Assembly (NCBI GenBank): GCA_012033105.1
Contig: JAAUPN010000005.1
Coordinates: 1-44,438, forward strand
Direction of reading: 5' to 3'
Source: Coleofasciculaceae cyanobacterium RL_1_1
GTDB taxonomy: Bacteria; Cyanobacteriota; Cyanobacteriia; Cyanobacteriales; Geitlerinemataceae
Length of the DNA: 44,438 bases
Below the pieces are notes generated by a model, which saw only the letters and a program-made list of their open reading frames with translations, made no database searches and had not been told where the DNA came from. This document shows positions 1-8,999 of this stretch, in pieces. The translations under genes and the position numbers were made by a program. Position 1 is the first letter of the stretch. Every line of letters starts with the position of its first letter.

Positions 1-378
1 CAAGCTTGGAACCATAGCTTCTATTGGAACTGTATTAAACCGGGTGGTGGCGGTCAACCTAGCGGTGACCTTGCTGCGAAAATTGAGGCCGACTTTGGGA
101 GCTTCGATGCATTTGTCGAAGCCTTCAAAGCGGCTGGAGCAACCCAGTTCGGTAGTGGCTGGGCCTGGCTCGTTCTGGATGGTGGAACCCTGAAAGTGAC
201 GAAAACAGCGAATGCTGACAATCCCCTGACTCAAGGTCAAGTACCTTTGCTAACGATGGATGTGTGGGAACACGCTTACTACCTGGATTACCAAAACAAG
301 CGCCCTGACTACATGACAACTTTTGTTAATAGCCTGGTGAATTGGGATTTTGTCGCCGCAAACTTGGCTGCGGCTTAA
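1..378 (+). CDS. sodB: Iron superoxide dismutase, C-terminal part (5' end outside window)
   Basis: Dismutates superoxide to oxygen and hydrogen peroxide in the cytoplasm. The frame is open from base 1 and gives the last 125 residues of a protein normally about 200 long, so the N-terminal helical domain is missing only because the window starts here. Visible metal ligands are the His in WNHSFYW (second of the usual four) and the Asp and His of [12 protein letters not shown]. Iron rather than manganese is suggested by Gln as the first residue, before AWNHSFYW (Fe enzymes have Gln here, Mn enzymes Gly), and by Ala rather than Gln in NADNPL. A terminator follows about 80 bases after the stop. Identification is secure; metal choice is inferred from these two positions. 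Confidence 0.95.
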   Translation, partial: QAWNHSFYWNCIKPGGGGQPSGDLAAKIEADFGSFDAFVEAFKAAGATQFGSGWAWLVLDGGTLKVTKTANADNPLTQGQVPLLTMDVWEHAYYLDYQNKRPDYMTTFVNSLVNWDFVAANLAAA

Positions 379-456
379 TTTCGCCCGGTTTTGATTCACT
401 CGATCCGAATGAGTCGCTCGAGGTCAATCCACTCAATTTACAGTGTTGAGCTGTTT

Positions 457-487
457 AAGCCTCCCTTCATGCTTGGGGGGCTTTTTT
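457..487 (+). terminator. Rho-independent terminator of sodB
   Basis: A 9-bp stem (AAGCCTCCC pairing with GGGGGGCTT, one G-U pair) is followed directly by a run of six T. It lies about 80 bases after the sodB stop, in the right orientation. Confidence 0.8.
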
Positions 488-658
488 CGGTCTTGGATTG
501 GGGTGGCTTGTTGCTCCGGCATTCCGAAGAGCGTATGTCGAAACATGTCAGGGCGGGGTGCGATCGATAAGTTGTTCCGTATGATGGAAATGTTGAATCA
601 TGTTTTCCGTCATGCGTGCCGGATATCATCCGAACCGCAGCGGTAGTAGGGGATAGTC

Positions 659-865
659 ATGACTGCAATCGATACAGCTCAAATTCAAGCCATGAGCGCA
701 CAGGATGTGCGGGCATTGGCTGATCGCCTCGAAGCGGATGAATATCCAACGCCCTTTGCGGGTCTACAGGACTGGCATTTATTGCGGGCGATCGCCTACG
801 AAAATCCCGAACTGGTCGAGCCTTATCTACATTTGCTCGAATTTGAGGATTGTGATGAGAGTTAA
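659..865 (+). CDS. DUF2555 family small cyanobacterial protein
   Basis: A 68-residue acidic soluble protein with no signal peptide or membrane segment. The stretch LADRLEADEYPTPFAGLQDWHLLRAIAYENPELVEPYLHLLEFED matches, from memory, the conserved core of DUF2555, a family of about 70-75 residues found almost only in cyanobacteria. Its function is not known. It begins about 170 bases after the sodB terminator, so it probably has its own promoter, and it ends 53 bases before coaBC in the same direction, so the two could be co-transcribed. An overlapping longer frame (705-908) is a shadow without family similarity. Confidence 0.8.
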   Translation: MTAIDTAQIQAMSAQDVRALADRLEADEYPTPFAGLQDWHLLRAIAYENPELVEPYLHLLEFEDCDES

Positions 866-918
866 GCTTAGGGTGATGCGGCTCATCACCCTAGCCTTAA
901 CCTCCTAAAATCTGGACG

Positions 919-2200
919 ATGACGATACAGCGAGAGCGACATTCCACCACGGATACGGCGCGGGTTTTGGTCTGCATTACGGGTGGTATTGCCGCCTATA
1001 AGGTCTGCGAGGTCATTTCGACCCTCGCAAAGTTGAGTGTGCAAGCGTTAGACGCGCACTTGACGGAACCTTGTGTGGAGGTGCGTGCGATCGTCACGGA
1101 CGGGGCGCAGCAATTCATCACACCGCTGACAATCGCGACGCTCTGCCGTCATCCAGCCTATACCGATCGCGACCTCTGGCAAGCCGATCGCGGGCGTCCA
1201 CTCCACATCGATCTAGGTGAATGGGCGGACGTAATTGTCATCGCTCCCCTGACGGCGAATACGCTGGCAAAACTGGCCTACGGGTTGGCTGATAATTTGC
1301 TGACCAATACGGTTTTGGCTTCGACGTGTCCGATTTTGCTGGCTCCGGCGATGAATACGGATATGTGGGGAGCAGGCGACCGTGCAACGCAATTGGCGAA
1401 TCGTCAATGAGCTGGATCGTTACCACGCGATCGCGCCCGGTTCCGGTTTGCTGGCTTGCGATCGCGTTGGATCTGGACGCATGGCCGAACCGCGCGATCT
1501 CGTCAGTCAGATCCGATCGCTGCTCTACACCCACGGCGATCGTGATCTGACCGGTAAAACAATTCTGATTAGTGCAGGCGGTACACGCGAGGCGATCGAT
1601 CCGGTACGGTTTATTGGCAATCCCTCCACGGGCAAGATGGGGGTTGCATTGGCACGAGCGGCAGCGCATCGCGGGGCAGCGGTCACGCTGATCTGTGGCC
1701 CGACGATGATTGATCTGAACTTGCCTGGAATTGCAGTGGTGCGCGTGGTTTCAGCCGATGAGATGCGATCGGCACTGCATGAATATTTCATAACCACCGA
1801 CTGGCTGATCATGGCCGCCGCTGTCGCCGATGTTCGCCCCGCTCAGTGTCACATCAGCAAGCTAGCAAAATCCGATTTACCCGCCACGCTACCCTTAACC
1901 TACGTCCCCGACCTGGTCGCCGAACTCGCAACGCTGAAGCAACCTCACCAGCGAATTATCGGCTTTGCGGCGCAGACTGGCGATATCGTCCCCCCCGCTC
2001 TCGGTAAACTGCAACGTAAGGGGCTAGACGCGATCGTCGCGAATCCGGTCGATCGGGCCGGGGCAGGCTTCGCAAGCGAAACTAATGAGGCCATTTTTAT
2101 CGATGCAACGGGTCAGCAAACGGCATTACCATCAGCGAGTAAGCTCATCCTGGCGCATCGCATTCTTGATCGAGTACAAGCTTTGCCAAGCTTGGTTTAA
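919..2200 (+). CDS. coaBC: Bifunctional phosphopantothenoylcysteine decarboxylase / phosphopantothenate-cysteine ligase, frameshifted in this sequence
   Basis: Two consecutive steps of coenzyme A synthesis: ligation of cysteine to 4'-phosphopantothenate (CoaB), then FMN-dependent decarboxylation (CoaC). The CoaC half shows the flavin loop ITGGIAAYK, the active-site His in [12 protein letters not shown], the PAMN motif and the [10 protein letters not shown] segment carrying the catalytic Cys. The CoaB half shows [25 protein letters not shown] and AAAVADVRP followed by KLAKSD. The frame breaks at GGGG (1367-1370): with one G removed the join reads [11 protein letters not shown], the family consensus. 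Repaired length is 426 residues, normal for the family. There is also an in-frame insertion of about 12 residues (ALDAHLTE region, near residue 45) between the Rossmann helix and the VEVRAIVTD strand. The gene ends in a strong hairpin. CoA synthesis is essential, so a sequencing error is more likely than a dead gene. Confidence 0.93.
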
Positions 2201-2243
2201 CGGGTAATTTATCTCGTATCTAGCATTTAAATTACCCGTTTTT
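2199..2243 (+). terminator. Terminator after coaBC
   Basis: A perfect 12-bp inverted repeat (AACGGGTAATTT at 2199-2210 and its complement at 2229-2240) with an 18-base loop is followed by T residues. It overlaps the coaBC stop codon. The AT-rich arms and flanking A/T would also let it work for dps, which converges from the other side. Confidence 0.8.
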
Positions 2244-2270
2244 AAGCCTATCTCTGGCGCGTATCGCGGC

Positions 2271-2756
2271 TTAGTCTTCTAGCAAACTGCGTAACATCCA
2301 GGCTGTTTTCTCATGAATTTGCATTCGTTGGGTCAGCAGGTCGGCACTGGGTTCATCGTTGGCGTCATCGGTGAGCGGAAAGATTTCGCGGGCGGTGCGG
2401 ACTACGGTTTCTTGTCCTTCGACCAGTAACCGAATCATTTCTTTAGCCTTGGGGACGCCCTCGGTTTCGGGAATCGAGGTTAGTTTGGCAAATTCGCTGT
2501 AGGTCGCGGGCGCGGGATATCCCAGGGCGCGAATCCGCTCGGCGATCGTGTCAACGGCTAGCGACAGCTCGTTGTATTGCTGCTCGAACATGAGGTGCAA
2601 TGTTTGAAACATCGGCCCTGTCACGTTCCAGTGAAAGTTATGGGTTTTGAGGTAGAGCGTGTAGGTATCGGCCAGCAAACGGGAAAGACCGTTGGCGATC
2701 GTTTCTCGGGTTTTATCGTCGATTCCGATATTGACGGGAGGAGAAGTAATGGGCAT
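2271..2756 (-). CDS. dps: Dps-type ferritin-like DNA-protection protein
   Basis: Forms a 12-subunit cage that oxidises and stores iron, using hydrogen peroxide, and protects DNA during stress. It has 161 residues, typical for the family. The ferroxidase ligands of the inter-subunit site are visible: His42 in [12 protein letters not shown], Asp69 and Glu73 in [14 protein letters not shown]; the 27- and 4-residue spacings match those of Listeria Dps (His31, Asp58, Glu62). The N-terminus ([17 protein letters not shown]) is short and not Lys-rich, so direct DNA binding through an N-terminal tail is not obvious. It converges with coaBC across the 2199-2243 hairpin. No clear ribosome binding site precedes the ATG. 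Confidence 0.95.
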   Translation of the reverse strand: MPITSPPVNIGIDDKTRETIANGLSRLLADTYTLYLKTHNFHWNVTGPMFQTLHLMFEQQYNELSLAVDTIAERIRALGYPAPATYSEFAKLTSIPETEGVPKAKEMIRLLVEGQETVVRTAREIFPLTDDANDEPSADLLTQRMQIHEKTAWMLRSLLED

Positions 2757-3057
2757 AAAGTAATTCGAGTCGGTTCAAAGTGTTCAAAGGACTGATGGGT
2801 GTGCGGAAGTGCTTCTGCTTCGATCGGGGCGATCGGGTAAAACACGGCATCACGACACAGATCCGTACAGATTCCGTGGATCACGCACGCCAAAACGTGC
2901 TGCTCTCTCTCCTATTCTAAAGGCTAATATTCAAGGGCGTCGTCGCCCCAAACGCATCGTTATCGTGATCTGAGCCTCGTATGTGGCGATCTCAAGCACG
3001 GAAACAGGAGGCGTTAGTAGGCTCATTTCACCGGAGGGACAGGTTGTACTGCAAAGC
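2757..3057. other. Intergenic region between dps and sppA
   Basis: About 300 bases without a convincing gene. It must contain the dps promoter and the end of the sppA transcript. A plus-strand frame starting at 2983 runs into the sppA coding region on the opposite strand and looks like a shadow. I see no clear operator or terminator. Confidence 0.5.
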
Positions 3058-3882
3058 CTAGGGATGGTACATCCACAGCGGTTGACCGTTGGTCGTCAGT
3101 TCAAAATCTACCCAGGCACTGGCAGCGTTGAGACGGGCGATCGTCTGGCTGCGGTTGAGGGCGCGATCGAGTGCCGATTTTTGGGCTTCGATCGCAAAGG
3201 TGCGCGTTTTCTCGGGATCAAGACCGACTAGTTCGCACGCCCAACGCCGCGCATCTTCCTCGGTTCCTAGCCGGTCGACCAAGCCCAGCTCCAGCGCCTG
3301 CTGACCCGTAAACACCCGCCCATCAGCAAACTCGCGCACCTGATCCGGTTCAAGCTTGCGACCTTTCGAGACCGCTTCGACAAACTGGTGATAGCTGCTA
3401 TCAATCAGAGCTTGGAGGATATCGCGCTCGGGATCGGTGAGTTCACGATCGAACGACAGAATATCTTTATACGGGCCGGATTTAATCGTTTTGAAGGAAA
3501 CACCGACGCGATCGAGCAACTTTTCGAGGTTATTACCGCGCAAAATGACGCCGATACTGCCGGTAATCGTGCCGGAGTTCGCGACGATATGATCGGCGCT
3601 GACACCGACGTAGACCCCGCCCGACGCGGAAATATTGCCGAAACTGGCGATTACTTTTGTTCCCTGGGTTTCGCGCAGACGCTCGATCGCCGCGTGGATT
3701 TCCTGAGAGTCAACGACGGTTCCGCCAGGGCTATCGATGCGTAACAACACCGCTGGAAATTTCCGTTCTTCAACGGTTTTGAGCGCTGTGAGGACTTGCT
3801 TACGGGTGGAAGCCGCGATCGCGCCGGAGATTTCCACGCGGGCGATTTGTTTACAAAAGTTGGGGCGAAAAGGCCAAATCAT
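3058..3882 (-). CDS. sppA: Signal peptide peptidase SppA, short form (S49 family)
   Basis: A membrane-associated serine protease that degrades leftover signal peptides. The 274-residue length is that of the single-domain form (as in Bacillus) rather than the duplicated enzyme of about 600 residues. The Ser/Lys dyad is visible: Ser87 in GNISASGGVYVG and Lys139 in KSGPYKDILSF, 52 residues apart, the same spacing as Ser147/Lys199 of Bacillus subtilis SppA. RIDSPGG near residue 48 is the substrate-binding strand. Unlike the Bacillus protein it has no N-terminal transmembrane segment, only MIWPFRPNFCKQIARVEISG, so it may be peripheral. Cyanobacteria often carry a second, long SppA; this one may have a different role, such as the light-acclimation function reported for a cyanobacterial SppA, but that is inference. 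Confidence 0.93.
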   Translation of the reverse strand: MIWPFRPNFCKQIARVEISGAIAASTRKQVLTALKTVEERKFPAVLLRIDSPGGTVVDSQEIHAAIERLRETQGTKVIASFGNISASGGVYVGVSADHIVANSGTITGSIGVILRGNNLEKLLDRVGVSFKTIKSGPYKDILSFDRELTDPERDILQALIDSSYHQFVEAVSKGRKLEPDQVREFADGRVFTGQQALELGLVDRLGTEEDARRWACELVGLDPEKTRTFAIEAQKSALDRALNRSQTIARLNAASAWVDFELTTNGQPLWMYHP

Positions 3883-4011
3883 AGGAAAAATTGACGGTCA
3901 CTCAAGCTTGAAATAGCCTACGCACGGTAACAATTTATTTACATTTTTTGTAGGGGTTGCGACCAGTTAGAGGGGAACCCTGCCTACGACAGCGAGTCTC
4001 TTGGCTCAACC

Positions 4012-4314
4012 TAGGGCAAACGTATACGCTGAATTTTTAGGTTCAAAGTCAGCACAACGTTAGCGAGTGAAAGCCTGAGCGGAGTCGGAGTCTGGTTGTG
4101 TCGGCAAAAAGTGGCCGCACTTTTCCAGAACTGACGCAAAATATCAAAATCCGTAGGGGCGTCATAGCAATGCGACCACGATATCACAGGGTTTCTAGCC
4201 GATCAGTGCGTTAGCCCTATCTCCGCAAGCGAAGGCGACACCAACAACTCCGCCCAGTGTTCAAATCTGCTTGTGCTTGATGGTCATGCTGGACAACGAG
4301 TATGCGTCTGCCCT
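4012..4314. mobile_element. Decayed MITE, copy 1 of the AGGGCAAACGCATAC family
   Basis: Imperfect terminal inverted repeats: AGGGCAAACGTATAC at 4013-4027 and GTATGCGTCTGCCCT at 4300-4314 (13 of 15 pair). The flanks 4001-4011 and 4315-4325 share nine identical central bases (TGGCTCAAC), consistent with an 11-bp target duplication mutated at both edges. Inside, 4153-4176 resembles the 24-base core of the copy at 25279. No transposase frame is present, so it would need a transposase in trans. It lies upstream of the cydA leader. Confidence 0.7.
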
Positions 4315-4439
4315 GTGGCTCAACTTTATATCCCAAATTTTGAGATCGATGAACGGACAAGTTAAACCTTTGAAGACTTTAAATTTACTTTATAGTTATC
4401 AACTAGAGAATCTTCCAAAAATCTGTTAGAACTAAACGC

Positions 4440-4572
4440 AAAAGCACTGCAAAATTAACCCGCATTAACCCGTAAACTGGCAATTCATTTGCAATCTAGT
4501 TGCGATCGGTTTAAACGGATTAATAAAGCGATCTGAACTGTTACCAAAGATACCGCAGTGCTTTTTTGGTAA
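4440..4572 (+). promoter_or_regulatory. Structured leader upstream of cydAB, possible switch
   Basis: Two perfect inverted repeats overlap. AAAAGCACTGC (4440-4450) can pair with GCAGTGCTTTT (4555-4565). TTACCAAA (4541-4548) can pair with TTTGGTAA (4565-4572), which would place the first repeat's right arm in its loop. The structures compete sterically and share base 4565. The region also holds a direct repeat of ATTAACCCG near 4454-4472. It ends 27 bases before the cydA ATG. Whether the transcript starts upstream of 4440 is unknown, so a regulatory RNA function is inference. Confidence 0.35.
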
Positions 4573-4599
4573 TTCAACTCGCAACTTCGATTCCTTAAA

Positions 4600-6054
4600 A
4601 TGCCCGATATTTTTTCAAACGCAGTTGCATTATCTCGAATGCAATTTGCCTTTACTGCAATTTTTCACATGCTTTGGCCGGTGCTGACCACGGGCATGGC
4701 GATTTACCTAGTGATTCTCGAAGTTCTGTGGCTCAAAACGAAAAACCCCGATTACTACCGTCACGCGCGGTTCTGGTCAAAACTGTACGTGCTTAACTTC
4801 GGAATTGGCGTGGCCTCCGGTCTGCCGATGGAATTTCAATTCGGTACGAACTGGGCGCCATTTTCCGAAGCCGTCGGCGACTTTTTTGGCAGTATTTTGG
4901 GCTTTGAAGGGTCGATGGCCTTTATGCTCGAAGCTGGCTTTCTCGGCATTATGCTGTTTGGCTGGGAGCGTGTCCCTCCCGCGATTCACCTACTTTCAAC
5001 CGCGATGGTTGCCTTTGGTGCAAACTTGTCTACCTTCTGGATTTTGGTGGCGAATTCCTGGTTGCAAACACCCGCAGGTGGTGAGTTTGTCTCCGGTAAA
5101 TTCGTGGTCTCCGACTACTTTGAAGCGATCCTCAATCCATTTATGGTCAATAGCGTCGGTCACATGTTTTTCGCCACGCTAGAAACGTCGCTTTTTGTGA
5201 TTGGTGGAATTAGCGCCTGGTTTATCCTGCGGGGTTCCGATCAGCGTCATGCGGCCTTTTTTAGCCGATCGTTCAAAATTGTTCTCGCCGTGGCGATCGC
5301 CGCTGCACCCCTACAAATCTGGATTGGTCACCTCAGCGCCGAACAGGTGCGCGTCCATCAGCCCACCAAGCTCGCCGCCATGGAAGCTCAGTGGGAAACG
5401 ATCCCCGCTGGCGCGAAAGCCGACTGGAGTGTGATCGCGGCTCCGAATGTCGAAGTTGAACGTAACGATTGGAACATTTCGATTCCAAATGCATTGGGCT
5501 ACATCCTGGAACTTAAGCCGACCTTATCTGAGCCGGTTTATGGCCTGAAGCACTGGCCGGAACGTGATCGCCCCCACATGGTCGGCTTGGTGTACTACGC
5601 CTTTCGCATCATGGTCAGCATCGGTCTCTTCCTCGCAGGTCTGGCCGCCATCACCCTAGTGCAGTGGCTACGCGGCAAGCTAGCCGATACCGAAATCCAC
5701 CAGCAAAAATGGCTGCTACGCGGTTGGTTGTTCGCGGCTCCTTTGGGTTATCTGGCGGTGGAATCGGGCTGGGTTGTGCGATGTGTGGGTCGTCAACCGT
5801 GGACGGTTTACGGTCAGCTACGCACAGCGGATATGGCGTCTAATTTGCCTCCTGGCGAGGTGTTGGCGTCGCTGTCGGGGTTTGTTCTGCTATATGGCTT
5901 CCTGTTCATCTCCGCGATGTTCTTCGGTCGTCGCATCATCATGACGGGTCCAAACCTGGAGCTAGCGTTGCCGGGGCAGGCCAATCAGCCTGATGCGATC
6001 GTCGCTCCCGTGGAACACAGTCCCGATCGACGCCCGGTCGAAACCCAGCAATAG
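4600..6054 (+). CDS. cydA: Cytochrome bd-type quinol oxidase subunit I
   Basis: Membrane subunit that oxidises quinol and reduces oxygen to water. Its 484 residues and short Q-loop (about residues 241-327, lacking the C-terminal insertion of the E. coli protein) place it with the cyanide-insensitive/short-loop class common in cyanobacteria. Heme ligands are visible: His23 (b595), His188 and Met338 (b558). Glu103 and Glu111 of the proton path are present in FEGSMAFMLEAGF. In the signature GWxxxExGRQPW the Glu is replaced: residues 390-401 read GWVVRCVGRQPW, with Cys395 at the place of E. coli Glu445. No strong ribosome binding site precedes the start. It is followed 78 bases later by cydB. Likely a respiratory oxidase for dark or stress conditions and for over-reduced membranes. 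Confidence 0.95.
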   Translation: MPDIFSNAVALSRMQFAFTAIFHMLWPVLTTGMAIYLVILEVLWLKTKNPDYYRHARFWSKLYVLNFGIGVASGLPMEFQFGTNWAPFSEAVGDFFGSILGFEGSMAFMLEAGFLGIMLFGWERVPPAIHLLSTAMVAFGANLSTFWILVANSWLQTPAGGEFVSGKFVVSDYFEAILNPFMVNSVGHMFFATLETSLFVIGGISAWFILRGSDQRHAAFFSRSFKIVLAVAIAAAPLQIWIGHLSAEQVRVHQPTKLAAMEAQWETIPAGAKADWSVIAAPNVEVERNDWNISIPNALGYILELKPTLSEPVYGLKHWPERDRPHMVGLVYYAFRIMVSIGLFLAGLAAITLVQWLRGKLADTEIHQQKWLLRGWLFAAPLGYLAVESGWVVRCVGRQPWTVYGQLRTADMASNLPPGEVLASLSGFVLLYGFLFISAMFFGRRIIMTGPNLELALPGQANQPDAIVAPVEHSPDRRPVETQQ

Positions 6055-6132
6055 CCCGTAGATTTTACCCAATTTTGCCCGATCGCCGACGGGCGATCGG
6101 GCTGCACTTGACCTGTCACTTTTTTTGAATCT

Positions 6133-7141
6133 ATGGATGCTTTGACAAGATTCTTACCCCAAGTTTGGTTTTGTATTTTGGGGCTGTTTCTATTTCTGTA
6201 CATCACACTCGATGGCTTTGATCTCGGCGTCGGTATTCTTTCGCTCACCTCATCGAGTGAAGAGCGCCGCAGCATTTTGATGACCAGTTTGGGGAATGTC
6301 TGGGATGCAAACGAAACCTGGTTAGTCTTGATGGGCGGTGCGTTATTCGGCGCATTTCCACTGGCCTACGCCACGATTTTAAATGCGCTTTACCTGCCTG
6401 CGGTGGGTATGATTGTTGGTTTGATTTTGCGTGCTGTGGCCTTTGAGTTTCGTGAAAATGCTTACCGAAAAAGCCTTTTGGAATGGTGCGTTTGGAGTCG
6501 GCAGTTTTCTCGCCGCTCTCGGTCAAGGCTATGCTCTAGGCTCAATCTTTGAAGGGATCTCGGTGGATGCGGCGGGACATTTCAACGGCGGCATGTGGGA
6601 TTGGTTAAGCTGGCGATCGACCCTGGTGGCTCTGACACTTGTGCAGGGCTATGTGTTAATTGGTTCGACCTATCTAGTGCTCAAAACCAGCGGCTCACTT
6701 CAGCTCACCCACTTTAAAACGGCCAAAATCGCAACGGTTTCCACGACGCTTGGCGCAGTTTTAATCACAATCAGTGCGCCTATTTTCAATGAAGCCATTC
6801 GCGATCGACTATTTGAAGTGCCGCTGTTCTACATTTTTGCCGCGATTCCTCTCCTTGGCTTGAGCTTGATTGCAGGACTGTACTACAGCCTGATCAAGCA
6901 ATACGAGCGCTTGCCGTTTGTTTTAACCCTACTGATTTTTCTACTGTCGTTTTTGGGCTTAGGACTGGTTGTCTTTCCCTTTATCATTCCTCCGAGCATC
7001 ACGATCTATCAGGCCGCAGCTTCACCGAGCGCCCTGGTTTTTATGATTACGTTCATCGGGATTCTTATTCCGATCATGTTGTTCTACAACATCTATAACT
7101 ATGTTGTTTTCCGGGGCAAAATTTACGAAGTTCCAGAATAA
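6133..7141 (+). CDS. cydB: Cytochrome bd-type quinol oxidase subunit II, frameshifted in this sequence
   Basis: Second membrane subunit of the bd oxidase, required for assembly of the complex with CydA. The N-terminal part has the family opening QVWFCILGLFLFLYITLDGFDLGVGIL and ANETWLVLMGGALFGAFPLAYA. The frame breaks at AAAAA (6468-6472): dropping one A gives ENAYRKAFWNGAFGVGSFLAALGQGYALG, the expected continuation. Repaired length is 335 residues, normal. Several hydrophobic helices follow, and the end NIYNYVVFRGKIYEV resembles the family C-terminus. It forms an operon with cydA. A MITE (7178-7320) sits directly downstream of the stop, before the terminator. The break is more likely a base-calling error than a real loss, since cydA is intact. 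Confidence 0.92.
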
Positions 7142-7177
7142 TTTTGGTCTGTTCGTGATGCTCCCGATCGTGGGCGA

Positions 7178-7320
7178 ATATAGCAGAAGCCGATTAGATT
7201 AGGACACTCTTGTCTAAGTTGAAAACCGCACTATTCGCTTCGCGAAGGCTACGCCAACGACTCCGCTCAGTGCTCTCAGCTTTTTTTGATACGTCCTAAC
7301 CAAATCGTTTTTTGCTATAT
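7178..7320. mobile_element. MITE with IS630/Tc1-type ends between cydB and icd
   Basis: 28-base terminal inverted repeats at 7178-7205 and 7293-7320 match at 23 of 28 positions; the outer ends read ATATAGC and GCTATAT, fitting the TA target preference of IS630/Tc1-mariner elements, and the inner ends read TTAGGAC and GTCCTAA. The 143-bp body has no open frame. The core (around 7233-7272, CTTCGCGAAGGCTACGCC and CGACTCCGCTCAGTG) contains motifs found as dispersed repeats in cyanobacterial genomes. Assignment to IS630 rests only on end geometry. Confidence 0.6.
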
Positions 7321-7327
7321 CAGCAAC

Positions 7328-7363
7328 AAAGCCCCCCTTAACCCAATCGTTAAGGAGGGCTTT
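7328..7363. terminator. Bidirectional terminator between cydB and icd
   Basis: A 15-bp stem (AAAGCCCCCCTTAAC at 7328-7342 with GTTAAGGAGGGCTTT at 7349-7363, one mismatch) and a 6-base loop sits between the convergent cydB and icd genes. T-rich bases follow on the plus side (TGTTTACTC); on the minus side the run is weaker. Confidence 0.75.
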
Positions 7364-7404
7364 GTTTACTCTTCACTCCGACATATTGTCGTCAAAATCA
7401 TCGA

Positions 7405-8826
<1,422 letters not shown>

Positions 8827-8999
8827 AGGGGTCAGTGGTCTATTCCTGATCTATATCTGATCTCGATGACGCGAGCCTAGCAGCCTCGCGCGATCAAATT
8901 CGTTGCAGTCCACACCATATCGCCTTTTATGCGGAATCGCGCCCTATTTTTGCGCGATCGGCACTGCAATAATTGTGGGATTTTTCGTGCTAGACCGAT

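Noticed and set aside
1238-1812. Minus-strand frames opposite coaBC
   Set aside because: They overlap the conserved CoaC/CoaB motifs on the other strand and carry no recognisable domain.
2983-3231. 82-residue plus-strand frame ahead of and across sppA
   Set aside because: Most of it is antisense to the sppA C-terminus; no family resemblance.
6466-6480. Programmed ribosomal frameshift in cydB
   Set aside because: Similar one-base breaks occur in many unrelated genes here; no conserved slippery site plus downstream structure, and other cydB genes are read in one frame.
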